From NCBI RefSeq assembly GCF_018623055.1, contig NZ_CP076019.1:496001-560000 (forward strand): a stretch of DNA of 64,000 bases, written 5' to 3'. Below the pieces are notes generated by a model. The model was given only the letters and a program-made list of their open reading frames with translations. It ran no database searches and was not told the origin of the DNA. This DNA is from Halorubrum sp. 2020YC2. GTDB lineage: Archaea; Halobacteriota; Halobacteria; Halobacteriales; Haloferacaceae. The first letter of the stretch is position 1, and every line of letters starts with the position of its first letter. The position numbers were made by a program, and so were the translations under genes. This document shows, piece by piece, positions 43,268 through 52,689 of this stretch.

Positions 43268-44569
43268 GTGGCGAAGTTCGGCAACTCGGTACGGCTGCTC
43301 GGGGACCGCGAGTTCGCGGCGCTCGCCGGGACCGCGTTCGCGCGCAGTCAGGCGTACTCGACGATCCTCATCGCCCTCGCGCTGTACGCGGACCTCTTCG
43401 GCACCACCGGATTCATCGAGGGCCTGTTCGGCACCGCGTTCGCGATCGTCCAACTGGTCATCGTCCTGCCGCTGGGGCGAAAGGTCGACACCGGTAACGC
43501 GAAGCGGTGGCTGCTCGGCGGCTTCCTGATCAACGTCGCCGTCTTCGTCGGCTTCGCCTTGGTCGACAGCTCCGTCCACATCATCCTCGTGCGGATGGTC
43601 CAGGGGCTCGGCGCGAGCGTCCTCTGGATCACGGGCGCGACTGTGATCGGGGAGATCAGCCCGGACGACGAGCAGGGACGGTGGCTCGGCTCGTACAACC
43701 AGTTCGCCTCCTTCTCGTCGCTCGCGGGCGACCTCGTCGGCGGCTACCTCCTGTACGCCTACGGGTTCTCCGAGACGTACCTCGTCTTGACCGTCGTCAC
43801 GCTCGCCGCGTTCGCCCTCGTCTTCGCCTTCCTCCGCGACAACCCGGGCGGGCGGAAGGACCCCGAGGACGCGGGCGGGATCGAGACGTTCCGCTCGCTG
43901 CTCGGCCTCCCGATGTTGCGCGCGCTGGTCTTCTTCCGGTTCACCTTCAGCGTCGGGAAGATGGCGGTGATCATCTTCCTCCCCATCTACGCGCGGACGA
44001 CGTTCGGCATCTCCGCGTTCGCCATCGGCTGGATCATGGCCGGCGGGAAGCTGACGAAGGCGCTCACGCAGGGGTTCGTGGGCGACCTCACCGACCGCTA
44101 CGAGCGCACCTACCTGTTCGTCGCGGTCGGCGCGCTCCTGTACGGCGTCGGCACCGCGATGGTCCCGCTCGCGGCGTACTTCGAGGGGACACTCGCGCCG
44201 GTCACCGTCTCGTACCTCGGGGACTCCCAGACGCTCGGCGGGGCCTTCTTCGCGCTGTTCGCCGCCTACTCGCTCCTGGGGATCGCCGACTCGATCCGGC
44301 TCCCGGCGAGCATGTCGCTGTTCGTTAACGAGGGGGAGGCGTACGACTCCGTCGCGAGCGCGATGAGCCTGCGCTCCGTCTCGTGGAAGGTCGGGCAGGT
44401 CGTCGGTCCCGTGCTGGTCGGGACGACGATGGACTGGACGACCACGGAGACGGGGTTCCTGCTCGCGGCCGGGTTCATCGCGTTCGCGACGACCGGCTTC
44501 GCGTGGCAGGCGCGGGGCGCCCACCGCGCGGGTCGGGAGCCGGGAGCGGCGGTCCCGAGCGACGACTGA
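43268..44569 (+). CDS. Major facilitator superfamily transporter
   Basis: 433-aa, about 12 membrane helices, opening MAKFGNSVRLLGDREFAALAG (GTG start). An MFS loop 2-3-like motif GRKVDTGNAKRW follows the second helix, and the second half has GFVGDLTDRYERTYL. The family exports drugs or imports sugars and metabolites; the substrate cannot be read. It is convergent with the M42 peptidase (stop-stop gap 22 bp). Confidence 0.9.
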   Translation: MAKFGNSVRLLGDREFAALAGTAFARSQAYSTILIALALYADLFGTTGFIEGLFGTAFAIVQLVIVLPLGRKVDTGNAKRWLLGGFLINVAVFVGFALVDSSVHIILVRMVQGLGASVLWITGATVIGEISPDDEQGRWLGSYNQFASFSSLAGDLVGGYLLYAYGFSETYLVLTVVTLAAFALVFAFLRDNPGGRKDPEDAGGIETFRSLLGLPMLRALVFFRFTFSVGKMAVIIFLPIYARTTFGISAFAIGWIMAGGKLTKALTQGFVGDLTDRYERTYLFVAVGALLYGVGTAMVPLAAYFEGTLAPVTVSYLGDSQTLGGAFFALFAAYSLLGIADSIRLPASMSLFVNEGEAYDSVASAMSLRSVSWKVGQVVGPVLVGTTMDWTTTETGFLLAAGFIAFATTGFAWQARGAHRAGREPGAAVPSDD

Positions 44570-44591
44570 TAGCGGTCAGCGGGAAGTCATT

Positions 44592-45650
44592 TTAAAGGGT
44601 GTAGTCGTGCTCGCCCGTCTCCGACTCTAGGAAGGCCGTCAGCAGGTCAATCGTCGCCTCGACGTCGCCGCCGTCCGCGGTCTCGGTGACGGTGTGGAGG
44701 TACCGCGTCGGGACCGAGATGGCGCCGACCGGCTTCGCGCCCGCCGCGTTCTGGAACCCCGCGGTGTCGGTGCCGCCCGCGGGCAACACCTCGTGCTGGT
44801 GGGCGATTTCCTCCTCCTCGGCTACCTCAGTCAGCCGGCCGTGGACCTTCGGGCTGGTGATCACCGAGGAGTCCTTCAGCTTCACCGCCGTTCCCTCGCC
44901 GAGTTCGGTGACGGCGTCGGCCGGGTCGCCGATCTGCGGCACGTCGTTGGCCACGGTGACGTCGAGGGCGACGGCGAGGTCGGGGTCGACGTCCACACCG
45001 AGCGCCTGCGCGCCCCGGAGGCCGACCTCCTCTTGGACCGTCGCCGCGAAGTGGATCGTGACGTCGGGATTCTCGATCCGGCGGGCGGCTTCGAGCATCG
45101 CGAACAGGCAGATCCGGTCGTCGAGCGCCTTCCCCGTGATCCGGTCGCCCATCCGGGTCGTGGTCTGGTCGAGGGTGACGAGGTCGCCCACGCTCACCAG
45201 CCCGTCGACCGCCTCCGCGTCGCGGCCGAGGTCGATGAAGACGTCTTTCACCTCGTCGTCCTTCTCCTGTTGTTCCTCAGTCAGCGTGTGCGGCGGGACG
45301 GAGCCGATGACGCCCGTCAGGTCCTCGTCGCCGTGGACGGTGACGCGCTGCGCGCGCAGCACCCGCGCGTCGAACCCGCCGAGCGGGTCGACCTGGACGA
45401 ACCCCTCGTCGGTGACGTGGCGGACCATGAACCCGATCTCGTCCATGTGGGCCGCGACGGCGACCGAGTAGTCCGCGTCGCCCCCGATCGTCCCGACGAC
45501 GTTGCCCATCGCGTCGCTCCGGACGCGGTCGACGCTGTCCGCGAACTCGCGGCGGACGACCTCGCGGACGTCGTCCTCGTAGCCGGGGACGCCGCGGGCC
45601 TCGGTCAGCTCTCGGAGCAGGTCGAACTCGAAGTCGAACTCGCGTGACAT
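44592..45650 (-). CDS. M42-family metallo-aminopeptidase (glutamyl aminopeptidase/endoglucanase type)
   Basis: 352-aa cytoplasmic peptidase forming TET-like dodecamers in characterised relatives. Metal-site segments: AAHMDEIGFMVRHV (His), KALDDRICLFAML (Asp), QEEVGLRGAQ (Glu-Glu pair), ALDVTVANDVP (Asp), and a C-terminal SVPTRYLHTVTE (His). It trims peptides released by the proteasome. The Met at 45650 opens MSREFDFEFDLLRELTEARG, the normal M42 start; a longer in-frame upstream extension is rejected as out of family. Confidence 0.93.
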   Translation of the reverse strand: MSREFDFEFDLLRELTEARGVPGYEDDVREVVRREFADSVDRVRSDAMGNVVGTIGGDADYSVAVAAHMDEIGFMVRHVTDEGFVQVDPLGGFDARVLRAQRVTVHGDEDLTGVIGSVPPHTLTEEQQEKDDEVKDVFIDLGRDAEAVDGLVSVGDLVTLDQTTTRMGDRITGKALDDRICLFAMLEAARRIENPDVTIHFAATVQEEVGLRGAQALGVDVDPDLAVALDVTVANDVPQIGDPADAVTELGEGTAVKLKDSSVITSPKVHGRLTEVAEEEEIAHQHEVLPAGGTDTAGFQNAAGAKPVGAISVPTRYLHTVTETADGGDVEATIDLLTAFLESETGEHDYTL

Positions 45651-45789
45651 ACCGGGAACTGTCCGCGCCAGCGACAAAGTTCCGCAGGATCCGGCACGGG
45701 GGTCGGGGTTCGCCGCGCGCTTCTCAACCCTAAATGAGTTCACCGTTGTTCCGCAACCCTTTTGCGGGCGCTCGCGGGATGAAGTGTGT

Positions 45790-46047
45790 ATGAGCGACGT
45801 GAGAGCGGAACTCCGCGAACAGTTCTTAGACGCGTTCGGCGGCGCAGACTTCCCCGTCGAGAACCAGATGGACCTCGTTCCGGCGCTGCCGGACGGCCCC
45901 GGCACGAAGTTCGAGGCCGGCGACGTGAGCTTCACCGCCATGGAGATGGCGGCGAAGCTCGGCAGCGAACAGGAGTTCCCCTACGACACCCCCGAGGCGC
46001 TCGTCGACGACATCCTCGACGGGCTGGAAGCGAAGGGGATGATCTGA
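45790..46047 (+). CDS. MTH865-like family protein
   Basis: 85-aa protein, MSDVRAELREQFLDAFGGAD then FPVENQMDLVPALPDG and VSFTAMEMAAKLG; these mark the MTH865 family of small helical (EF-hand-like fold) archaeal proteins with no known function. Alone on its transcript; the region before it has AT-rich CCTAAATGAG (~45,729-45,738) and AACCCTTTTGC closer to the start. Confidence 0.88.
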   Translation: MSDVRAELREQFLDAFGGADFPVENQMDLVPALPDGPGTKFEAGDVSFTAMEMAAKLGSEQEFPYDTPEALVDDILDGLEAKGMI

Positions 46048-46191
46048 GCCGGTCGGTCCGCGGAGACTGAGTCGCCCGGTCCGAAGAGAACTTTCTGCCC
46101 TTGATTCGCAGTCCGACGACCCGCGGGGCCCTCGGCCACGTAGCCCGCGGGCCGGCGGGAGGTTGATTACCGGGGAGCCGCTACGGCGGGT

Positions 46192-46953
46192 GTGTTCGCC
46201 GAGCTCACGACGCTGCTGCCGCGGTGGGTCCTCTGGGGGATCGGCCTTGGGGCCGTCGCCACCGCCTTCGTCGCGGTCGCCTTTTACCTCGGGGGCCGGT
46301 TCGCTCCGGCCCCCGCCGCGGCGGCCGGTCGCCGCGGCGCCGCCGGCGACGAGCGCCGCCGCCGCGAGATCCGGACGTACCTGAGCGCGGCCGGCGAGCG
46401 CTTCGACGAGGACCACGCGTTCGACGACGTGTCGGTCCCCTTCTACCTCCCCGAGCGCGGCGTCGCCATCACCTTCGACGCGCACGACTACTTCCGGCTA
46501 GAGGGCGAGGGCGTCTACACCGTCCTCTGTGAGCACGAGATGCCGGGCCGCGGGCTCGGCCGTCGGCTCCCGTTCGACGTCGACGAGCCCGACTGGGCGA
46601 CCGACGAGTCGGCGGGTTCGGAGGCCGCGCGGTCGGGACGCTTCGGCGGCGACCGCTTCGGTACCGGCCGCTCCGCCACCGGCCCGTCGCGGCCCCGCGG
46701 CTCCGCCGGCCGCGCCGACCCCGTGGGCGACGCCTTCGACGAGCTGGGCGTCTCCCGAGACGCGGACCTCGACGCGGTGAAGGGCGCCTACCGAGAGCGC
46801 GTCAAGGAGACGCACCCCGACCAGGGCGGCGACGAGGAGTCGTTCCGGCGCGTCCGCGAGGCGTACGCGACCGCCCGCAACCACGTCGACGGCGGTCCGG
46901 CCGACCGCGACGCGGACCGCCGCCGCGAGCGTCAGACCGGGTACGGCCGGTGA
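46192..46953 (+). CDS. Membrane-anchored J-domain protein
   Basis: 253-aa protein with one N-terminal membrane helix (~residues 10-33), a folded middle part, a Gly/Ser/Arg-rich linker, and a C-terminal J domain (~residues 180-245): DELGVSRDADLDAVKGAY, then the invariant HPD in KETHPDQGG, then FRRVREAYATA. J domains stimulate DnaK ATPase, so this is probably a membrane-recruited DnaK co-chaperone. It starts with GTG at 46192 and its stop overlaps the start of the phosphoesterase gene. Confidence 0.85.
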   Translation: MFAELTTLLPRWVLWGIGLGAVATAFVAVAFYLGGRFAPAPAAAAGRRGAAGDERRRREIRTYLSAAGERFDEDHAFDDVSVPFYLPERGVAITFDAHDYFRLEGEGVYTVLCEHEMPGRGLGRRLPFDVDEPDWATDESAGSEAARSGRFGGDRFGTGRSATGPSRPRGSAGRADPVGDAFDELGVSRDADLDAVKGAYRERVKETHPDQGGDEESFRRVREAYATARNHVDGGPADRDADRRRERQTGYGR

Positions 46954-47759
46954 CGGAAGCAGACGGCGAGGCCGACATCGGGGGCGATACGGACGCCGAG
47001 GCCGGGGCCGGAGACGAAATCGGGACCGCGACCCCCTTCTCCGACGTCGCGTTCGCGGAGCGCGCCGTCTACCTCTCCGGATCCGACGCGCTCGTCGTTT
47101 CCGACCTCCACGCCGGCCGCGGCGAGGCCTCCGCCGTCTCGCTCCCGCTCGGCGAGCGGGCGGACCTCGTCGACCGGCTCGGCAGCCTCCTTGACCGGTT
47201 CGACCCCGAAACGGTCGTCGTCGCCGGCGACGTCGTCCACACCTTCGACCGGGTGAGCGACCGCGCGGCCGAGACGCTCCGCGCGCTCCGCGACACCTGC
47301 GAGGCGCGCGGTGCCGCCTTCGAACTCGTCGCGGGGAATCACGACGCCGCGCTCGCGGAGGCGTGGGAGGGCCCGGTCCGCGAGGAGTTGGTCCTCGGTG
47401 GGTCCGGGGACCGCGCCGCGAGTGACGGACCCCGAACCGTCGTCTGTCACGGCCACGAGGCGCCGTCCGCGGCGGCGGACCGGTACGTGATCGGCCACGT
47501 CCACCCGACGATCGAGATCGAGGGCGACCGCCGCCCCTGCGTCCTCCGCGGCGAGGGGGCCTTCCGGGGCGCCGACGTGCTACTCCTCCCCGCGTTCACC
47601 CGCCTCGCCGCCGGCGTCCCGGTCAACGACGCGGCGAGGGAGGGGCTGGACTCGCCGCTCGTCGAGGACGCGGCGGCGTTCGCCCCGACGGTGTACGATC
47701 CGGGCAGCGAGGAGCCGCTCCGGTTCCCGCCGCTCGGGGAGTTCGACCGGCTGCTGTGA
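46950..47759 (+). CDS. Calcineurin-like metallophosphoesterase
   Basis: 269-aa protein with the canonical blocks SDLHAGRGE, GDVVHTF, GNHDA, CHGHEAPS and GHVHP for binding two metals. Haloarchaeal relatives are often placed near DNA-repair helicases; here it is coupled to a J-domain gene by a GTGA overlap (start GTG 46950 within the preceding stop). The substrate is unknown. The acidic N-terminal ~40 residues look disordered. Confidence 0.9.
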   Translation: MTEADGEADIGGDTDAEAGAGDEIGTATPFSDVAFAERAVYLSGSDALVVSDLHAGRGEASAVSLPLGERADLVDRLGSLLDRFDPETVVVAGDVVHTFDRVSDRAAETLRALRDTCEARGAAFELVAGNHDAALAEAWEGPVREELVLGGSGDRAASDGPRTVVCHGHEAPSAAADRYVIGHVHPTIEIEGDRRPCVLRGEGAFRGADVLLLPAFTRLAAGVPVNDAAREGLDSPLVEDAAAFAPTVYDPGSEEPLRFPPLGEFDRLL

Positions 47760-47861
47760 ACCCGCGGCCGGAGGCGACCGCCGGCGTCCCGCCGGACCGC
47801 CGAGCGCCCCCGCGGAGTACTCGACGAACGTTTATGTGAACTCCCCGAGACGGTGTCACCC

Positions 47862-48902
47862 ATGGAAGCAGCCAGACTCCACGAGTACACGGACGACATG
47901 AGCGAGGGGCTCGCCATCGACGAGGTCGACCGCCCCGAGGCGACCGGCCCGGACGACGTGATCGTCGAGGTCGAGGGGGCGGGCTGGTGCCAGACGGACA
48001 ACCACATCATCGAGGGGATGTGGGCCGAGTACGTCCCGCAGGAGCTCCCATTGACCTTAGGCCACGAGAACGCCGGGACCGTCGTTGAGACGGGGGATAA
48101 CGTCGATCTGGTCTCGCCGGGCGACCCGGTCATCTGCCACCCGGTCCAGACCTGCGGGACGTGTCGCCCGTGTCGGCTGGGCGAGACGATGCACTGCGAG
48201 AACGACGCGTTCAACGGCCTCACCACGGACGGCGGCTTCGCGGAGTACCTCCACACGAGCGAGCGCTCGGTGATCCCGCTGCCGAGCGGGGTCGACCCGA
48301 TCGACATCGCTCCCCACGCCGACGCCGGCATCACCGCGTACCACGCCGTCAAGAAGGCGGCCGCGGAGCTGAACCCCGGCGACCACGCGGTCGTCGTCGG
48401 CGTCGGCGGCCTGGGTCACATCGGTCTCCAGTGTCTCGACGCGATGAGCGCGGCGCGGATCACCGCGGTCGACCTGAAGGAGTCGGCGCTGAACCTGGCG
48501 GACAGCTACGGCGCGGACCACCTGATAAATCCGAGCGAGGCGGACGTGCCCGCCGAGATAGAGGGGATCACGGACGGGACGGGCGCGGCGCAGGTGCTCG
48601 ACTTCGTGGGCGAGGACGTGACGACCTCGTACGCCCCGGAGATCACCGCGGCGGGCGGCGACCACCACATCATCGGCTACGGCGGGCACGTCCACGAGCC
48701 GTCGCAGGCGCTGGTGAACGGCGAGTTCTCCTTCGTCGGCAACATCGTCGGGCGGTACGCCGAGCTGCAGGAGCTCGTCGCGCTCGTCGAGCAGGGCGAC
48801 GTCGACCTCCACACCAGCCGGTACGACCTCGGTGAGATCAACGCCGTCGCGGAGAAGCTCGAACGCCGCGAGATCGACGGGCGCGCGGTCATCACGCCCT
48901 GA
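47862..48902 (+). CDS. Zinc-dependent alcohol dehydrogenase, NAD(P)-type
   Basis: 346-aa medium-chain dehydrogenase. Catalytic zinc ligands Cys43 (GWCQTDNH) and His68-Glu69 (LGHENAG); structural zinc cysteines 98, 101, 104 and 112; cofactor motif VVGVGGLGHIGLQ. Oxidises or reduces a small alcohol/aldehyde. A TATA-like TTTATGTG (about 47,831-47,838) is ~25 bp before the ATG at 47862. Physiological substrate not clear. Confidence 0.92.
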   Translation: MEAARLHEYTDDMSEGLAIDEVDRPEATGPDDVIVEVEGAGWCQTDNHIIEGMWAEYVPQELPLTLGHENAGTVVETGDNVDLVSPGDPVICHPVQTCGTCRPCRLGETMHCENDAFNGLTTDGGFAEYLHTSERSVIPLPSGVDPIDIAPHADAGITAYHAVKKAAAELNPGDHAVVVGVGGLGHIGLQCLDAMSAARITAVDLKESALNLADSYGADHLINPSEADVPAEIEGITDGTGAAQVLDFVGEDVTTSYAPEITAAGGDHHIIGYGGHVHEPSQALVNGEFSFVGNIVGRYAELQELVALVEQGDVDLHTSRYDLGEINAVAEKLERREIDGRAVITP

Positions 48903-48968
48903 GCCGGAGGCTAAAACCGGCGCTTCACTCACGGACAGGCTCTCCTACCATCCCCGCGATCACCCCGC

Positions 48969-49415
48969 ATGGAACGCTCCGTCTCGTCCGGCTCCGCGCT
49001 CTCGCGCCGGTGGTCCATCCTCGCCGGCGTCCACGCCCTCGGCTGCGGCGCGGTCACCGCCGGCCTGCTGTCGGACGTCCTGCGCGTCTTCACCGAGGTG
49101 ATCGGCCTCTCCGAGTCGTTCCCGGTGCCGCTCCTCGCCGCGCCGGCGCTGCTCGTCGGCGGCGGGCTCTGGTGGGCGGTCGTCGAACGCCGAGCGGCGT
49201 ACACCTACCCGGCCGCGGTCGCGTACGGCGCGTTCACGGCGCTGGGGACCGGCCTCGTCTGGACCGCGTGGTTCCTCGTCGTCTGGAGCGTCGACCTGCT
49301 CGCCGCCGGTCCGACCCCGCTCCTCGTCGGCCTCGTGCTGGCGCTGACGGCGGCTGCCGGGGCGCTGATCGGTCCCCCGATGCTCTTCGCCCGCCGGCGG
49401 TACGCGGGGCGGTGA
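48969..49415 (+). CDS. Four-helix membrane protein (hypothetical)
   Basis: 148 aa, Met 48969, about four hydrophobic segments (LAGVHALGCGAVTAGLL and others) and a basic C-terminus ARRRYAGR. Normal GC and codon use. No family recognised; adjacent ADH and E1-alpha genes give no functional hint. Confidence 0.7.
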   Translation: MERSVSSGSALSRRWSILAGVHALGCGAVTAGLLSDVLRVFTEVIGLSESFPVPLLAAPALLVGGGLWWAVVERRAAYTYPAAVAYGAFTALGTGLVWTAWFLVVWSVDLLAAGPTPLLVGLVLALTAAAGALIGPPMLFARRRYAGR

Positions 49416-49467
49416 GGGACGGCCGCGACCGCTAGTTCCTTGTGATCTCGGCGCACACCAGTCGCGC

Positions 49468-50649
49468 ATGAACGAGAACGGCGCCGACGGCGCCGACCCC
49501 GACGCTGACCCCGCCGCTGACCCCGCCGCCCCCGCGGCCGACCCCCTTGCCGACGAGGACCTCTACCGCGTGCTCGGCCCGGACGGAAGCCCGCTGCCGG
49601 GCGCAACCGTTCCGGACCTGTCGGACGAGCAGTTCCGCGCCATCTACCGCGACCTCGTGGTGACGCGCCGGTTCGACGAGCGGGCCGTGAGCCTCCAGCG
49701 ACAGGGTCGGATCGGGACGTACGCGCCCTGCGCGGGTCAGGAAGGGTCGGCGGTCGGGTCGACGCACGCGCTCGCGGACCGGGACCTGATCAGCTACCAG
49801 TACCGCGAGCACGGCGCGGTCGTCGTCCGCGACCTGCTGGCCGAGTACCTCCCCTACTGGATGGGTCACGAGTCGGGGACCGAGGCGATCGAGGACGGCA
49901 ACGTCTTCCCTCTCAACATCGGTATCGCGGCGCATCTCCCGCACGCGGTCGGCGCCGCGTGGGCGTTCGACTACCGCGACGAGGACCGGGTCGTCGCCTG
50001 CCACTTCGGGGACGGCGCGACGAGCGAGGGCGACTTCCACGAGGCGATGAACTTCGCGGGCGTGTTCGACACGCCGACGATATTCTGCTGTCACAACAAC
50101 GGCTGGGCCATCTCGATCCCCGAGTCGCGACAGACCGCGAGCGACACCTTCGCGCAGAAGGCGACCGCCTACGGCTTCGACGGCGTCCGCGTCGACGGGA
50201 CCGACCCGCTCGCCAGCTACGCGGTCACGCGGGAGGCGGCCGAGCGCGCGCGGGGCGATACTGCCGGCACCGAGGGAGAGGGACCGCGTCCCGCGCTCAT
50301 CGAGTTCGTCGAGTACCGGTTCGGCGCGCACACGACCGCGGACGACCCGACCGCCTACCGCGACCCCGACGACGTGGACCCGTGGCGCGCGCTCGACCCG
50401 CTCGACCGGATGGAGGCGTTCCTCCGCGAGACGGGGCGGATCGACGACGAGGGGGTCGCGGCGATCCGCGAGGAGGCGGACGACGTCGTCGCGGACGCGA
50501 TCGATTTCGCGGAGTCCGTCGAGGCCGGCCCGAGCGACATGTTCGGGGACGCGTACGCCGAACTCCCGCCGGAGATCCGGCGCCAGCGCGACGAACTGCT
50601 CGCGGCCGTCGAGGAGCACGGCGAGGACGCGTTCCTGCGGGAGGAGTAG
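49468..50649 (+). CDS. 2-oxoacid dehydrogenase E1 component, alpha subunit (isolated)
   Basis: 393-aa E1-alpha of the PDH/BCKDH/AcoA family. TPP-binding motif GDGATSEGDFHEAMNF, then HNNGWAIS, and RFGAHTTADDPTAYRD; the Asp/Ala-rich N-terminus is a disordered lead. Normally it forms an alpha2beta2 heterotetramer with E1-beta. No E1-beta, E2 or E3 gene lies in this window on either side, so its partner must be elsewhere or it is an orphan. Confidence 0.88.
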   Translation: MNENGADGADPDADPAADPAAPAADPLADEDLYRVLGPDGSPLPGATVPDLSDEQFRAIYRDLVVTRRFDERAVSLQRQGRIGTYAPCAGQEGSAVGSTHALADRDLISYQYREHGAVVVRDLLAEYLPYWMGHESGTEAIEDGNVFPLNIGIAAHLPHAVGAAWAFDYRDEDRVVACHFGDGATSEGDFHEAMNFAGVFDTPTIFCCHNNGWAISIPESRQTASDTFAQKATAYGFDGVRVDGTDPLASYAVTREAAERARGDTAGTEGEGPRPALIEFVEYRFGAHTTADDPTAYRDPDDVDPWRALDPLDRMEAFLRETGRIDDEGVAAIREEADDVVADAIDFAESVEAGPSDMFGDAYAELPPEIRRQRDELLAAVEEHGEDAFLREE

Positions 50650-50684
50650 GAGCGCGAGGAGTCGCGGCGGCGGGGGCGTGCGAC

Positions 50685-52010
50685 CTATTTATCGTACTCT
50701 GTCGCCGTCTCGGCCGCGTTCCGCCCGCTCTCCAAGGCGCCCTGAATCGACGACCACTCCGTGTAGTCGCCGGCGAGGACGACCGGTCCCTCCGGGTCGT
50801 CGGGATCCGGGAGGTCGGCGTGGACGCCCGGGGGCTGCGCGAACTGCGCGAAGCGGATCCGGTGGACGTCGAGGGTCTCCAGCCCGCCGAAGCCGCGCTC
50901 GGGGAACCACGCCTCCAGCGCGTCGCGGACGTCGTCGCGGAGGTCCTCGGCGTCGCGGTCCAAGGAGTCTTCGCCGAGGAACGTCGCCGCGAGCAGCGCG
51001 CGGTCGCCCGGGGCGTACTCGGGCGCGACCTCCGACATCGGCACCACGGCGTTGGGGGACTCGTCGGCCGCGTTGAGCAGGATGCGCCCGCCCGTCTCGA
51101 AGGACTCGCCCGCGGGGAGCGCGAACCAGCCGGTGACGTTCGGCACGCCCTCGGTCGGGACCGACTCGACGCCGGTGAGCCGGCGCGCCTCCGGCGGCGA
51201 GGCCGCGACGACGACCGCGTCGGTCTCGCGGGTCGAGCCGTCCGCGAGTTCGACGGTGGCGCCCTCGGCGTCGGCCTTTCCGGTTCGGAAGGGGATCCGA
51301 CCCTGTCCGGCGACGCGGACCGCCTCCACGTCCTCGCCGGTCCGTATCTCGACGCCCGCCTCGCGCGCGCGGTCCGCGAGCGCGGCGGGGAGCGCGGCCA
51401 TCCCCTCGGCGGGGACCCCGATCGACCCGCGGCCCATCGCGCGGAACGTGTACTCGAACACCTGTTTCGAGGTCGAGAGGGTGCGGTCCAAGGTGATCCC
51501 CCCGTAGAACGGCTCCACGAAGTTTTCGACGTAGTCGTCCGCGAACCCCCAGTCGCGGAGGTACTCGCGGATCGAGGCGTCGGGGCCGGCGAAAAAGTCC
51601 GACTCGTCGCGGTTCGCGAGGTCATACCGGAGCGCCAGCGTCCGGAGCTTATCGGAGAACGAGACCTCGTCGTTCAACAGCGACGGGAGCGCGGACAGCG
51701 GGTCGCGGAGCGGGTCACCGAGCGTCGAGCGCGATCCCGGTCGACAGATCGTCGCGCCCGGGGCGAACGTCCGGAGGTCGAGGGCCGCGAGTCCCTCGGC
51801 GCCGAGTTCGCGCTCGACGGCGGGGTAGCTGGAGAAGAGGACCTGAAAGCCGCGGTCGAGGGTGAAGCCGTCGACCGTCTCCGTCCGCACGCGGCCGCCG
51901 ACCTCGGGGCGTCGCTCGTACAGCGTCACGTCCGCGCCCGCCTCGGCCAGCCGCGTCGCCGCGACCAGCCCCGCCAGTCCGCCGCCGACGACCGTGGCGT
52001 CTCCGTTCAT
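50685..52010 (-). CDS. FAD-dependent amine-oxidase/protoporphyrinogen-oxidase-like oxidoreductase
   Basis: 441-aa flavoenzyme: GGGLAGLVAATRLAEAGAD and VTLYERRPEVGGRVRTETVDG at the N-terminus, C-terminal VLAGDYTEWSSIQGALESG typical of amine oxidase/phytoene desaturase-like proteins. The substrate is unknown; relation to carotenoid or heme oxidation is only a family-level guess. TTATAAAC on the minus strand ~25 bp before the ATG gives a leaderless promoter, shared in position with the divergent neighbour. Confidence 0.85.
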   Translation of the reverse strand: MNGDATVVGGGLAGLVAATRLAEAGADVTLYERRPEVGGRVRTETVDGFTLDRGFQVLFSSYPAVERELGAEGLAALDLRTFAPGATICRPGSRSTLGDPLRDPLSALPSLLNDEVSFSDKLRTLALRYDLANRDESDFFAGPDASIREYLRDWGFADDYVENFVEPFYGGITLDRTLSTSKQVFEYTFRAMGRGSIGVPAEGMAALPAALADRAREAGVEIRTGEDVEAVRVAGQGRIPFRTGKADAEGATVELADGSTRETDAVVVAASPPEARRLTGVESVPTEGVPNVTGWFALPAGESFETGGRILLNAADESPNAVVPMSEVAPEYAPGDRALLAATFLGEDSLDRDAEDLRDDVRDALEAWFPERGFGGLETLDVHRIRFAQFAQPPGVHADLPDPDDPEGPVVLAGDYTEWSSIQGALESGRNAAETATEYDK

Positions 52011-52102
52011 ACGCGTCGTTTCGGGTCGCGGGTTTATAAGCGCCTGCGGGACGAGTCCGTCGCGGTGACCACGCTTTTGTTCGGACCGGGCGCATTCGGT
52101 CT
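52011..52102. promoter_or_regulatory. Divergent core-promoter region
   Basis: GTTTATAAGC (52,031-52,040) can serve as the TATA-like box for the minus-strand flavoenzyme starting at 52010; a separate AT-richer CGCTTTTGT sits nearer the plus-strand gene. Confidence 0.4.
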
Positions 52103-52672
52103 GTGGATCGGGTCGAACTCGGCCGGTGGCTCTCCCTCGCCCTCGTCCCGCTCGGCGTCTGGCTGTTCGTCGGCGGTCCGACCGCGAGCGCCGCGCTCGG
52201 CGTGCCGGTCGTCCTGCTCGGACTGACCGGATTCGGGCTGTCGGACCGAGTGTTCGACCCGGACGCCGCCTCGTCGGAGGGTGGCGTCGACGCGCGGGCC
52301 GCGGACCTCGTTCAACTCGGCGCGTCGCTCCTCGTCTTCGGGCTTCTCACCGTCGCCTCGGGCCGGTCCGAGTCCGCCTCGGTCGTCATCGCTTCCATCC
52401 GGTCTCCGGGACCGCCCGCCCTCGTCGCCGTCGTCGCCGGGGCGTTTCTCGGCGGCGGAATGTCGGTTCTCACGTACCGATGGGGTCGGCTCCGCGCCGT
52501 GAGTCAGACGATCTGGTTCCGAGCGGTCGGCGGCGCCGCCACGTTCGGGACGCACCTCGCGCTCCTCGTCGCGGCGCCCTCGTAGGCGTTCCTGTACGCC
52601 GCCGTGTACGCGACCGGTCGGCTGATCGCGCTCTTCCGACTGCCACCCTCCTCGCGGTGGGGAGTTTCTTGA
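52103..52672 (+). pseudogene. Membrane protein gene with in-frame TAG
   Basis: From the GTG at 52103 the frame reads a four-helix membrane protein and stops at TAG (52583-52585) after 160 codons. The same frame continues for 29 further codons of hydrophobic then basic sequence (AFLYAAVYATGRLIALFR) to TGA at 52670-52672, which would complete the last helix and end in a positive-inside tail. So the TAG looks like a nonsense mutation or base error in a 189-codon gene. No function is known. Confidence 0.6.
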
Positions 52673-52689
52673 GCGGGCGAACGGTTCGG

